Positions 45,417-54,231 of a stretch of 64,000 nucleotides of DNA are shown piece after piece. The stretch is from Desulfococcus sp041737845. GTDB taxonomy: Bacteria; Desulfobacterota; Desulfobacteria; Desulfobacterales; Desulfococcaceae. A model generated the notes under the pieces. It was not told where the DNA came from and did not search any database. It saw only the letters and a list, made by a program, of their open reading frames with translations. Position numbers and translations under genes: made by a program. Positions within the stretch are counted from its first letter, which is position 1. Each line of letters begins with the position of its first letter. The stretch spans positions 32,614 to 96,613 of the forward strand of contig NZ_JBGSQX010000115.1 of assembly GCF_041737845.1 (NCBI RefSeq), written 5' to 3'.

Positions 45417-45463
45417 AGGGTTTCCCTCCTGCTGAACCGTTTCAGCATGCTGGGGTGTTGAGG

Positions 45464-46585
45464 CTATCGGTCGATCACAACCGGTTTCATGCCGAGGTCC
45501 CTGCGGTTGTGGCGGGCCGCTTTTTTCTTGGCCGCGGACGCCGTCCGAACCTTGCCCAGGGCCTCGCTCGAGGATGCGGGGTTCTCCTCGCGCGCAAACT
45601 CCTCGACGACCTCGGCGCCCCTGGCATCGGCGAATACGGCGCGGCCCAGGGGGCTTCGGGTGATCACGGTGGTCCACCCTTCCTCGGCCCCGATCCCCCC
45701 GAAGGAGATGTCGGCGAACTCCGAGGAGTAATCCGGGCAGAACCGGCAGGCATACCGCCGCATCGATTCGACCCCCGCGAGGTCGATGGACCGCACCTCC
45801 CCGTCTTTCAGGTGGACCAGGAGGGCGTCCTTGATGTTGATCTTCCGGACATTCTCCCACGAAAAGCCGCCCATCTCCGAGAGCGCCTTCTGTTCGGCCG
45901 CGCTGAAGGTGAAGTTCCCCGAGCAGAAGAGTCCCAGGCAGATGGAGATGGATTCGGAGGGGACGAGGCTCAGGGTCTGCATCCGCCGGATCGACATGAT
46001 CTGGCAGGGCGTTCCCACCAGGGCGACCCGCCGGAGCCCTTTCTTGAGCATGGGGTCGAACTCCTCGATGGAGGAAAAGGTCATGTACTGGTCGCTGAAG
46101 CGCTTCATGCCGTGGGAGGTGTCGAAGAAGAACCCGGCGCCCTCCTTGATCTCCTCCCGGGTGACGGCGAGGAACGGCTGGCGCTGGAAGCGCCCGACCT
46201 GACGGGCCACGATGGCGCCGTCGATGCGGCCCCGGTCGAACATATGCAGGAGCAGGGCGGTGACCACGCCGCCGTCGGTCGCCGCCTTGAGCACCGCCTT
46301 GTCCGTGGCCCGGGCCACGGTCGTCTCGATGATCCGGCCCATGGGGGCGCTCCAGTTCGAATGACGCCTTGTCTCCTCCTCGAGTTCGTCGATCTCGGGG
46401 CAGATGGTGTAGCAGAGACCGCACTCGATGCACTTCTCCATGTCCCCGAACCGGGGCTTCCCGTCCTCGCTCAGCTCCAGGGCCCCGTAGTTGACCGCCG
46501 TGCAGAACGTCACGCATCCCCCGCAGCGGTGGCACAGTCCGGGTTTCTGGACCTCCTGAACCAGGTTGAAAAATGTTTTCATCAT
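45464..46585 (-). CDS. FrhB-like subunit (coenzyme F420 hydrogenase/dehydrogenase beta family)
   Basis: Start MMKTFFNLVQEVQKPGLCHR at 46585 with GGAAGGAGGC 1 nt away (46582 also possible). The 373-residue protein has two Cys clusters, 'CHRCGGCVTFC' and 'CIECGLCYTICP', and the FrhB/FdhB core with 'ATDGGVVTALLLHMFD', 'GTPCQIMSIRRM' and 'GLFCSGNFTF', and 'FCPDYSSEFADISFGG'. Members bind FAD and pass electrons between F420 or NAD(P)/ferredoxin and Fe-S proteins. Its insertion between hdr and mvh genes suggests an extra electron entry or exit point for the complex; the partner is unknown. Confidence 0.88.
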   Translation of the reverse strand: MMKTFFNLVQEVQKPGLCHRCGGCVTFCTAVNYGALELSEDGKPRFGDMEKCIECGLCYTICPEIDELEEETRRHSNWSAPMGRIIETTVARATDKAVLKAATDGGVVTALLLHMFDRGRIDGAIVARQVGRFQRQPFLAVTREEIKEGAGFFFDTSHGMKRFSDQYMTFSSIEEFDPMLKKGLRRVALVGTPCQIMSIRRMQTLSLVPSESISICLGLFCSGNFTFSAAEQKALSEMGGFSWENVRKINIKDALLVHLKDGEVRSIDLAGVESMRRYACRFCPDYSSEFADISFGGIGAEEGWTTVITRSPLGRAVFADARGAEVVEEFAREENPASSSEALGKVRTASAAKKKAARHNRRDLGMKPVVIDR

Positions 46586-46602
46586 GCCTCCTTCCAAGGG
46601 GG

Positions 46603-47904
46603 TTATTCGAGTCCCACCGCTGCCAGGTCCGGGCCGAGATAGGCGCGTTCGGTTTCGCCAAGAATTCCCATGGCCAGACACAGGATGCTCCAGAGGTGGA
46701 CCGTGTGGTAATGCCCGCCGAAATGCAGGGCGAGGTCGTGGATCTGGGCGTGGCAGTTGTGGCATGGGGTGATGCAGTAATGGGCGCCCGTCTCCATGAT
46801 CTGGTCGAACTTGATTTTGCCGTAGGCCCGCCGTTCGTCGGCGTACCCCGACTGGAGGAACCCGCCGCCCCCGCCGCAGCAGTAATTGTTGGAGCGGTTG
46901 GGGTACATCTCCACGAAGTTCTCCTCGCCCACGGCCGCTTTCACCACCAGGCGGAGGTCTTCGGCCACCGGGTCGCCGAAGCTCTTCCGCACGAGCTGGC
47001 AGGGGTCCTGGACCGTGAATTTGACCTTCAGGTCCCGGTTCCAGTCGGAGCTGACCTTGAGCCTGCCCTCCCGGATCCATTCCGCGTAGCAGTGGATGAT
47101 GGTCTTGATCTCGAAGTTGTAGGGGATGTTATATTTTTGCAGTCCGGACCGGACCGCGAAGAGTTCGTGCCCTCACTCGGTGTTGAGCCAGACCTTGCAG
47201 CCCAGGTCCTCCACGGCCTTCACCTTGGTCCGGACGATGCTCTCCCAGGCCCTGTCGTCGGCCAGGAACATGCAGTAGTTTTCGGCGGCCCATCCTTTCG
47301 ACCCGTAGGTCCAGTCCGCGCCCGCCTGCTGAAGGATCTTCCAGAGGGGGATCATCTCGTCCGGCTCGGTCACCGGCTCCCGGGAGTTCTGGTTGAGGAA
47401 ATAGACCGCCCCCTTCCGGTCCATGGGCACCTGGATCTCCTCGAACCCCGGCTGCATCTCCCGAACCTCGTCGGCCACATCCTCGACCACGAACCGCCAG
47501 TCCTCCTCGGAGGCGCCCATGGCGCTGCAGGTGTCGTGCCGAAGGGCCTGGTCGCAGGAACCCAGGATGCCCTTGGGTCGGTTTTCCCGGGGCCAGCTCG
47601 CGCGGACGTTGAAGATAAGCTGGGGGATGTTGATCTTCATGGGGCAGACGCTGATGCACCGCTGGCACATGGTGCACATCCAGGCCCAGTCGCTTTTGAG
47701 GATCTCCTCGTCCATCCCCAGGGCCGCCATGCGGAGGAACCGCCGGGGGTCCATGTCCGAAAGGCCGCTGGCCGGACATCCGGAGGCGCAGAGACCGCAG
47801 GTCAGGCAGGCGTTCAGGTTTCCGCCGTCCGGGAGAAGCGCCATGACGGCGTCCTTGAAAAGGCTTCTGGGCGCTTTTCCGAGCGTAATGGTCTGTTCTG
47901 ACAT
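46603..47904 (-). CDS. hdrD: HdrC–HdrB fusion (HdrD-like) subunit, Sec-containing (UGA at 47173–47175)
   Basis: Start at 47904 (MSEQTITLGKAPRSLFKD) after GGAGGACTT. Ordinary calling gives two pieces; the frame continues through UGA at codon 244 of 433. Residues 1–170 are HdrC-like with two [4Fe4S] sites ('CLTCGLCASGCP', 'CTMCQRCISVCP'). The C-terminal part is HdrB-like with CCG motifs: 'LNTE-U-GHELFAVR', 'VQDPCQLVRKSFG', 'NNYCCGGGGGF' and 'CITPCHNCHAQI'. The Sec sits where CCG-domain proteins have Cys before Gly-His, so it is likely a ligand of the special [4Fe4S] cluster that splits disulfides. Gaps of 17–20 nt to neighbours. Confidence 0.87.
47139..47157 (-). promoter_or_regulatory. Candidate SECIS hairpin of the HdrC/B fusion gene
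   Basis: On the minus strand GCGGTCC-GGTCC-GGACTGC: 7-bp stem with one G·U pair and a GGUCC loop, starting 15 nt after the UGA. The loop resembles the GGUCU of E. coli fdhF. Confidence 0.65.
47173..47175 (-). other. UGA selenocysteine codon of the HdrC/B fusion (residue 244)
   Basis: In-frame UGA inside the conserved TE-C-GH motif; coding continues without a shift for a further 189 residues with conserved Cys motifs. Confidence 0.85.
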
Positions 47905-47924
47905 AAGTCCTCCTGTATCGCCGT

Positions 47925-48362
47925 CTATCCGGCTGCAAGCATGGATTCGGTCCGCTTCACGGGATTCGGGCCCAGGGCCCGGATCTTTTCCGTAAACCGG
48001 GTCACGACCTCGGCGAACCTCGGCGCCTCGGCGGAGGAAACCCATTCAATGGTGAACCGTTCGGGATCGACGCCGGAGTCTTCCAGCACGATCCGGATGA
48101 CATCCAGACGGGCGTGGGCTTTGTGATTACCTTCCAGGTAATGGCATTCACCCAGATGTCAGCCCATGACGATGACGCCGTCGGCCCCGTTGCCGAAGGC
48201 ATGGATGACGAGGTCCGGATGGACCATCCCCGAACACATGACGCGGACCGCCCGCATGTTGGGCGGATACTGGAGGCGGGACACGCCGGCCAGATCGCCG
48301 CCGGCGTAGGCGCACCAGTTGCAGAGAAAACCGATGACGACCGGTTCGAATTGATCAGACAT
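47925..48362 (-). CDS. mvhD: MvhD (Hdr-coupling [2Fe2S] subunit), Sec-containing (UGA at 48159–48161)
   Basis: Start at 48362 after AAGGAGAAAAAAT. The frame is open to 47925 with UGA at codon 68 of 145. N-terminal 'VVIGFLCNWCAYAGGDLAGVSR' and 'VRVMCSGMVHPDLV' carry the [2Fe2S] Cys. After 'GADGVIVMG' comes U, then 'HLGECHYLEGNHKA', the site where family members have Cys (GC-x-x-x-x-CHY). A 16-nt spacer precedes the SECIS hairpin. MvhD passes electrons from MvhG to HdrA. It lies 25 nt downstream of the hdrA stop. Confidence 0.9.
48126..48142 (-). promoter_or_regulatory. Candidate SECIS hairpin of mvhD
   Basis: On the minus strand ATTACC-TGGAA-GGTAAT: perfect 6-bp stem, 5-nt loop, starting 16 nt after the UGA. 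The loop and spacing nearly equal those of the mvhA hairpin. Confidence 0.6.
48159..48161 (-). other. UGA selenocysteine codon of MvhD (residue 68)
   Basis: In-frame UGA in place of the Cys before H-x-G-x-CHY; coding continues with a further 77 family-like residues. Confidence 0.85.
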
Positions 48363-48386
48363 TATTTTTTCTCCTTGGTTGTGATT

Positions 48387-51300
48387 TCAATATACAGCCA
48401 GTGCCGCACTCACCTGGTCCTTGAGCTGTTCCAGGGTAAACCCGTGGACATAGATGCCGCCCTTGGGGCAGGTCGCCTCGCAGAGACCGCATCCCTTGCA
48501 GAGGGCCTTGTCGGTGAGGATCCGCCGGTGGGACCTGCCGTCCTGTCCGTCGTACTCCTCCAGCTTGAGGGCACGGTAGGGGCAGACATCGAGGCAGAGG
48601 GCGCACCCGTCGCATTTTTCGGTGACAAAGGACTTGATGGCATCGAGCTGCATCTCCTTCTTCGCCAGGATCACCCCGGCCCGGGCCGCCGCGGCCTTGG
48701 CCATGCCGATGGACTCGTCAATGGGCTTGGGATAGTTGCACATGCCGGCCAAAAACAGGCCCTCGACCGGCATGTCGACGGGCCTCAGCTTGGGATGGGC
48801 CTCGTTGAGGAAGCCGTCGGCGTTGGCCGCGCATTTATAGAGCGCCACCAGGTCCCGGGTGTCGTTGGGTTCGATGGCCGCCGCCAGCACCACATGATCC
48901 GCCTCGATCCGGAGCGGAAACCGGGAGATGGGATCGAAGACCGACACGAAGAGCCCCTCGCCGTCCCGAATGACCTCGGGCTTGCGATCCAGGCTGTAGC
49001 GGATGAACAGCACCCCCAGCTCCCGGGCCTTCCGGTAAAGCTCCTCGCGCTCGCCGTAGGTGCGGATATCCCGGTTCAGGATGTAGACGTTCATGGCGGG
49101 ATTAAGCTCCTTGAGCCGGATGGCGCTCTTGACGGAGTGGGTGCAGCAGACCCGGCTGCAGTAAGGGCGCCGCGGTTCCCGGGAGCCCACGCACTGGATG
49201 AAGACCGCGCTCGCGGTCGCTCCGGCGAGCCCCTCGTCCGCATTGAGGCGGGCGTCGAATTCCAGGTGGGTCATGATCCGGTCGTCCCGGCCGTAGAGAT
49301 ACTCGTCCGGGCGGGACTCGCGGGCCCCGGTGGCCACGACGGCAATGCCGTAAGTCACGGCCCGGGATTCTCCGTCCACGCGGATCTTGCTCACGAAATT
49401 CCCCACCGAGCCGACGGCGGTCTCCAGGGCCGCGTTCTTGAGGACCTTGATCCTGGGATGGCGATCCACCCGATCGATCATCGCCTCGAGCACGGGCCGG
49501 ACCGCCCGGCCCCGATCGGTGGCGGTGAGGTGCCAGGCGTTGCCGCCCAGGCGGTCGCTTTTTTCGAGGAGGATCGTCTCGTATTCCTGGTCCGCCAGGC
49601 CCAGGGCCGCGCCCATCCCGGCGAGGCCGCCGCCGATGACCAGGGCCTTCTGGGTGACGCCCACCGAATCCCGGTGGAGGGGATAGTTCTTCAGGACCTT
49701 GGCCACGGCCATCCGCACCTGGGCTATAGCCTTTTCCGTGGCTTTTTGGGGTTCGTTCTGATGGACCCAGGCATTCTGGTTCCGGATGTTGGCCATCTCC
49801 ATCATGTAGGGGTTCAGGCCGGCCTCCCTCAGGGTGTCCTGGAAGAGGGGTTCGTGGGTCCTTGGCGTACAGGCCGCAACGACGATCCGGTTCAATCCGT
49901 GCTCCCCGATCTTCTTGGCGATGAGATCCTGGGTGTCGGCCGAACAGGTGAAGAGGTTGTTTTCCACATAGGCGACATGGTCCAGGGTTTTGGCATAGTC
50001 GACAACGGCCTTCACGTCGACCACGCCGGCGATGTTGATGCCGCAGGAGCAGACGAACACCCCGATCCTGGGCTCCTCCGCCGCGATGTCCCGCTCCCGG
50101 GGATAGCGCTTCTCGCGGGTGAGGGTCCCCCGCGCCCGGATGAGCGTCGCGGCGGCCTCGGCCGCGGCGGATGACGCTTCAGCCACGGACCTGGGAATGG
50201 CCTTGGGGGCCTGGAAGGCGCCGGTCACGAAAACCCCCGGCCGGCTGCTCGTCACCGGCTCGAAATTGGTGGTCTTGGCAAAGCCGTGGGCGTCCAGCGC
50301 CACGCCGAATTTCTCGGCCAGGTCCCGGGCGTCCGCCGGCGGCTCCATGCCGACGGACAGGATGACCATGTCGAAATCCTCCACGACCGTCTCGCCCGCC
50401 TCGGTGACGTAGCGCATGGAGGCCCCCATGCTGTCTCTGCCGGGCGCGATGGTATGGGGCCTTGCCCGAACGAAGCGGATCCCCGAGGCCTTGGCCATCT
50501 CGTAATACCGCTCGAATTCCTTGCCGTGGCTGCGGATGTCCATGTAGAAGATGCTCTGCTGGAGGTCTGCGCCGGCCGTGTGTTCCGCCGTCACGATGGA
50601 CTGCTTGATGGAATACATGCAGCAGACGCTGGAACAGTAGGCGTTGGTGCACCGGTTCGTGCTCCTCGACCCCACACACTGCAGCCAGGCGATCTTTCGG
50701 GGCTCCCGCCCGTCCGACGGCCGCACCAGGTGGCCCATGCACGGTCCGCTGGCTGAAAGGAGGCGCTCGTATTCCAGGCTGGTGACGACGTCGGGGATCT
50801 GGGTGTAGGCGTAGAAATCGTAGCCGGAGGGATCGAAAGGCTTGAACCCGGGGGCCAGAATGACCGAACCGACGTGGATGTTGACCATCTCTTCCTTGTC
50901 ATCGAAATTGATGGCGCCGGTGGGGCAGAATTTTTCGCAGGCCCGGCACTTCCCCCGCTTCAGGTAGATGCAGTTCTCGCCGTCGATGGCGTACTTGAGG
51001 GGCACCGCCTGGCCGTATTTGATGTAGGCGGCCTTCCGCTTGTTGACCCCCATGTTGAACTCGTCATCCACCTTCCGGGGGCATTTCTCGGCGCACAGGC
51101 CGCAGGCGATACATTTGTTCATGTCGATGTATCGCGGTTTTTTTCGAAGGGTTACGGTAAAATTTCCGGCGTCTCCGGAGACACCCGCCACCTCTGAAAG
51201 CGTTAACAACTCAACATTCAAGTGCCGACCGCACTCGACCAACTTGGGTGAAATAATTCACATGGCACAGTCGTTGGTCGGGAAGGTCTTGTCCAGCTGG

Positions 51301-51437
51301 GCCATCGCACCGCCGATACCGGCACTTTTCTCGACGAGATAGACAAAGTACCCTGAATCGGCCAGATCCAGCGTCGCCTGGATGCCGGCGATCCCGCCGC
51401 CGACCACCATCACAGATCCAATCGCCTTTTGCGACAT
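48387..51437 (-). CDS. hdrA: HdrA-type flavoprotein with duplicated FAD core, Sec-containing (UGA at 51258–51260)
   Basis: Start taken as ATG 51437 after GAGAGG (see HTH entry for the longer alternative). Full frame 1016 residues with UGA at codon 60. After 'TFPTNDCAM' comes U, then 'IISPKLVECGRHLNVELLT'; HdrA has Cys here and some methanogen HdrA proteins have Sec. Two FAD-binding Rossmann cores ('VMVVGGGIAGIQATLDLAD' and 'ALVIGGGLAGMGAALGLAD') make this a tandem-type HdrA. Fe-S motifs include 'CIACGLCAEKCP', 'GKCRACEKFCPTG', 'CDGCALCLDVCP' and 'CKGCGLCEATCPKGG'. It bifurcates electrons between ferredoxin and disulfide. The mvhD start lies 25 nt after its stop. Confidence 0.9.
51219..51237 (-). 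promoter_or_regulatory. Candidate SECIS hairpin of hdrA
   Basis: On the minus strand CGAGTGC-GGTCG-GCACTTG: 7-bp stem with one G·U pair and a GGUCG loop, starting 20 nt after the UGA. Confidence 0.6.
51258..51260 (-). other. UGA selenocysteine codon of HdrA (residue 60 of the short form)
   Basis: In-frame UGA between DCAM and ISPKLVECGRH, in place of a conserved Cys of HdrA. Confidence 0.85.
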
Positions 51438-51692
51438 GGCAACCTCTCTTTTTACGGGTTGATGTTTCCTGGGTTTCACAACGGCATGGGAGCCGGCCGG
51501 GGACAACCGGTCCGCGACCTCCCCCGAAATCCCCTGATCCCTGCAGAAGCGCAGGAATTCAGGGGCTTCTATGAGATATTTCTTTCCAACAGTAGGGCGG
51601 GCCGCCAACCGGCCGCTTCGGATCCAGTTGGTGACCGTGTTGCGGTGAACGCCCAGGATGTTGGCAAGCTGCCCCACGCGAAATTCAATCAT
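51438..51692 (-). CDS. Helix-turn-helix (excisionase/MerR-type) module in frame with HdrA
   Basis: ATG 51692 follows GGAGGGCCCGTC, a strong site, and overlaps the stop of the maturation protease (ATGA). The 85 codons before the HdrA ATG encode a helix-turn-helix ('MIEFRVGQLANILGVHRNTV' and 'WIRSGRLAARPTVGKKYLI', of the HTH_17/BldC type) and a short basic linker. There is no stop codon before hdrA. Two products are possible: a 1101-residue HTH–HdrA fusion, or, if UGA 51258 terminates, a 144-residue HTH protein. An internal start at 51437 with its own site would give HdrA alone. Regulatory role unknown. Confidence 0.75.
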
Positions 51693-52210
51693 GACGGGCC
51701 CTCCGATGCCGAATCGGCAAATCGCTCCCGGATCAGATCCCGGATCCGGGAGCACATGACGGGAACCGCCGCCGCCACCGGGTTCGAGAGGCCGGGGCTG
51801 ACCATGGACGGCAGCCCAGTGGTCTGCACCACGAACACGCGGACGTCGATATCGGTCTGGTCCTGGATCTCCTTGAGCATGTTGGTGGTGGGAAACTGAT
51901 GGAGGGAAAAATCGCAGATCTTGGCCGGCGAGATGTCCGCCACGTCGATCTCGAATATCTCTCCGGCTGCGGCTCCCGGAACCTCCATGGCGTCGACGAT
52001 GACGATCAGTTCGGGTTTCTTTTCCACCAGGAGAAAATCGAACAGGATATCCCGGATCGAGGTTCCCACATCCAGGCAGGCGACTTCATCCGGGAGGGGA
52101 GCCGCCCCCTCCAGATGCCGGATGACCTCCGGCCCGAATCCGTCGTCGCCGATGAGAGGGTTCCCGCAGCCGAACACCAGGCATTTTTTTTGGTAGATCT
52201 CTCTCAGCAT
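51689..52210 (-). CDS. Hydrogenase maturation protease (HycI/HyaD family)
   Basis: A 173-residue protein, first gene of the operon. It has the endopeptidase start 'CLVFGCGNPLIGDDGFGPEV' with the Asp involved in nickel binding, 'VIVDAMEVPG' with the second metal-binding Asp, and 'DFSLHQFPTTNMLKEIQ' with His. It cleaves the C-terminal tail of the hydrogenase large subunit after nickel insertion, so its substrate here should be MvhA. Stop overlaps the HTH start. Only about 65 nt from the predicted sigma-54 transcription start. Confidence 0.92.
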   Translation of the reverse strand: MLREIYQKKCLVFGCGNPLIGDDGFGPEVIRHLEGAAPLPDEVACLDVGTSIRDILFDFLLVEKKPELIVIVDAMEVPGAAAGEIFEIDVADISPAKICDFSLHQFPTTNMLKEIQDQTDIDVRVFVVQTTGLPSMVSPGLSNPVAAAVPVMCSRIRDLIRERFADSASEGPS

Positions 52211-52285
52211 GGCGTATTTCCGATACGGTTTTATGCAAATTGTGCAAATTGTTCAAACTATGCCATAGACGCTGGTGATGTGCGT

Positions 52286-52301
52286 AACAATAACTGTGCC
52301 A
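52286..52301 (-). promoter_or_regulatory. Sigma-54 (-24/-12) promoter of the hydrogenase/Hdr operon
   Basis: On the minus strand TGGCAC (plus 52296–52301) and TTGTT (plus 52286–52290) with the GG-to-G spacing of the consensus. Predicted start near 52276. The gene immediately upstream (52465) encodes a sigma-54 activator. Confidence 0.7.
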
Positions 52302-52464
52302 ACGCCTGGGCCAACATATTACTATTTGAATTTAAATGGAAATATAAGAAAGGTGGAAAATGGGAGGGACCCGGGCGCCGGGGCGAAACCTCCCCGAACC
52401 GGATTTAGAATTTGAATAAACCGTTGGTGGAGCATAGAAATAGCGAATTGGGGATATTGCTGGA

Positions 52465-53898
52465 CTATCTGGGGCGATTATTCCCCGAATTTCGAGGCCG
52501 CTGCGGCCCATCGATCAGGCCGTAGCGATGCATCTTGATGAAGAGGGTTTTCCGGTCAACCCCCAGCAGCCTGGCCACGAGGGTTCTGTGCCAGCGGTGC
52601 CGCGCGAGGGCAGACGCGATGACCCCCTTCTCGTAGCCTTCCACCAGTTGCCGGAGCGTCCCGTCGGCGGGAACACCGCCGCCGGGGTCGAGGGTTTTGG
52701 GACTTCCGGGGTCCGATGCCGTCAAATCGATCCCCTTCATGGCGCAGTACCGGATGATGACGCTCTGGAGTTCCCTCACGTTTCCGGGCCAGTCATGTTC
52801 ATGGAGCCTTTCCATCTCTTTTCCGGTGATGGGCCGAAGGTTCAATTTTCCGCCGTGGATCATGAGAAAATGGTCGATCAGCAGGGACAGGTCTTCCTTC
52901 CGCTCCCGGAGCGGTGGGAGATAGATGGGGAGGATATGGATCCGGAAATAGAAGTCCTCCCGCAAAAGCCGCCTTCGGACGTGATCTTTCAGGTCCCGGT
53001 TGGTGGCGCCGATAATGCGGACATTCGTCTTTTCGACCTGGTTGCTTCCCACCGGGGTGTAGCCGCCGCCTTCGATGACGCGCAGAAGCTTCACCTGCAT
53101 GTGGGGGCTGATCTCGCCGATCTCGTCCAGAAAGAGGGTCCCCCGGTCGGCATAGGCGATATATCCCTCCCGGTCTGTATTCGCCCCGGAGAAGGCCCCG
53201 CGGACGTACCCGAAGAACTCGCTCTCGAACAGGTTTTCCGGGATCGCGCCGCAGTGGACCGGCACAAAACGGTGGTTCCGCCGGTCGGAGAGGTCGTGGA
53301 TGGCATGGGCCACCAGCTCTTTTCCCGTGCCGGGTTCCCCGTAGAGGATGACGTTGGCATCCGACGCGGCCGCGTTGAGGATCTCGTCGTAGACCTGCTG
53401 CATGGCGGGGCTTTCGCCGACGATATTGCCGAAGTTGCGCCGCAGGCGTACGCCGGCGCGCCGGAGAACCTCCCCGGGCATCCGGCAGGATGCGCCGTCT
53501 TTCAGCGCGGTTTCGGCCATCTTCCTCTCGTGAACGTCGGTGATCATCGACAGCAGCAACGGGCCGCCTTCCCCGCGGGGCACCGGGGCGTTGACGCTCT
53601 GATACCACCGGCCGCTCGCGGGGTCCCGGATATCGAAGCGCACGGTTTCCCCCCTCAGGACCTGGTCCATGACGCAGAACGGACATGGGGTCTTCCGGCC
53701 CTGGAGCGCCGCATGACAGGGTTCGCCCACGGCATTCCGGCCGATGCGGTCGACCAGCCGGTCGTTCATGTAGGAAAGGAGATAGTCCGCCCCGGAGACA
53801 TAGATCTCCCCGTCGAATGCCCTGACCACCGCCCGAAGCAGCCCATCGCCGTCAGGCATGATGGCCGCCCGCCGTTTTTGTTCCAAGTTCATGGGCAT
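52465..53898 (-). CDS. PAS-containing sigma-54-dependent transcriptional activator
   Basis: Start at 53898 (MPMNLEQKRRAAIM) after GAGGAAAAGCGGC. The 477-residue protein has an N-terminal PAS domain (about 15–115) with three Cys in 'EPCHAALQGRKTPCPFCVM', a possible Fe-S or redox site, then an AAA+ domain with 'GNIVGESPAMQQVYD', Walker A 'GEPGTGKE', the sigma-54 loop as GAFSGA (consensus GAFTGA), Walker B 'GTLFLDEIGEI', and a C-terminal Fis-type HTH ('VARLLGVDRKTLFIKMHRYG'). It lies 254 bp upstream of the operon start in the same direction and is the obvious regulator, likely responding to a redox or hydrogen-related signal. Confidence 0.9.
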   Translation of the reverse strand: MPMNLEQKRRAAIMPDGDGLLRAVVRAFDGEIYVSGADYLLSYMNDRLVDRIGRNAVGEPCHAALQGRKTPCPFCVMDQVLRGETVRFDIRDPASGRWYQSVNAPVPRGEGGPLLLSMITDVHERKMAETALKDGASCRMPGEVLRRAGVRLRRNFGNIVGESPAMQQVYDEILNAAASDANVILYGEPGTGKELVAHAIHDLSDRRNHRFVPVHCGAIPENLFESEFFGYVRGAFSGANTDREGYIAYADRGTLFLDEIGEISPHMQVKLLRVIEGGGYTPVGSNQVEKTNVRIIGATNRDLKDHVRRRLLREDFYFRIHILPIYLPPLRERKEDLSLLIDHFLMIHGGKLNLRPITGKEMERLHEHDWPGNVRELQSVIIRYCAMKGIDLTASDPGSPKTLDPGGGVPADGTLRQLVEGYEKGVIASALARHRWHRTLVARLLGVDRKTLFIKMHRYGLIDGPQRPRNSGNNRPR

Positions 53899-54231
53899 GC
53901 CGCTTTTCCTCAACTCTCACAAGTGGGGCCGCCGCTCCCATCCGCCGCCCACGGCGGGACGCCTGGCCTCTGTCCGCGTACTACCCAGACTAATAAGTTC
54001 AAAAAGACCGCCTGTCATCTGCTGCACCCCATAATCACCAGGGCGCCGGAACAGTTCCGCCGGGGCCGATCCATGCATCCCGGGAGAGCCCGGCCGGCGG
54101 TCCGCCCCACTTTGGGGTTGAAGATTGGGCCGAAATCATCTATAATACTATAATATACTAAAAATATTCATCAAATGCCTCATTCCGGCATATCGGTGCA
54201 CCCCGCCGACGGAATCCGATGGAGGACGCTT
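53899..54231. other. 333-bp divergent intergenic region
   Basis: Lies between the activator (minus) and the antiporter gene (plus). An AT-rich block at about 54137–54175 could hold promoters. A small in-frame ATG at 54175 precedes the antiporter frame but lacks a good site. No other gene seen. Confidence 0.4.

Noticed and set aside
48114..50174. Plus-strand open frame (686 codons) over mvhD and hdrA
   Set aside because: Shadow of hdrA; composition typical of antisense frames in GC-rich DNA.
51258..51260. UGA as a genuine stop or a frameshift splitting HdrA (also UGA at 48159, 47173, 43131)
   Set aside because: The frame continues without a shift, each UGA replaces a conserved Cys, and SECIS-like hairpins follow.
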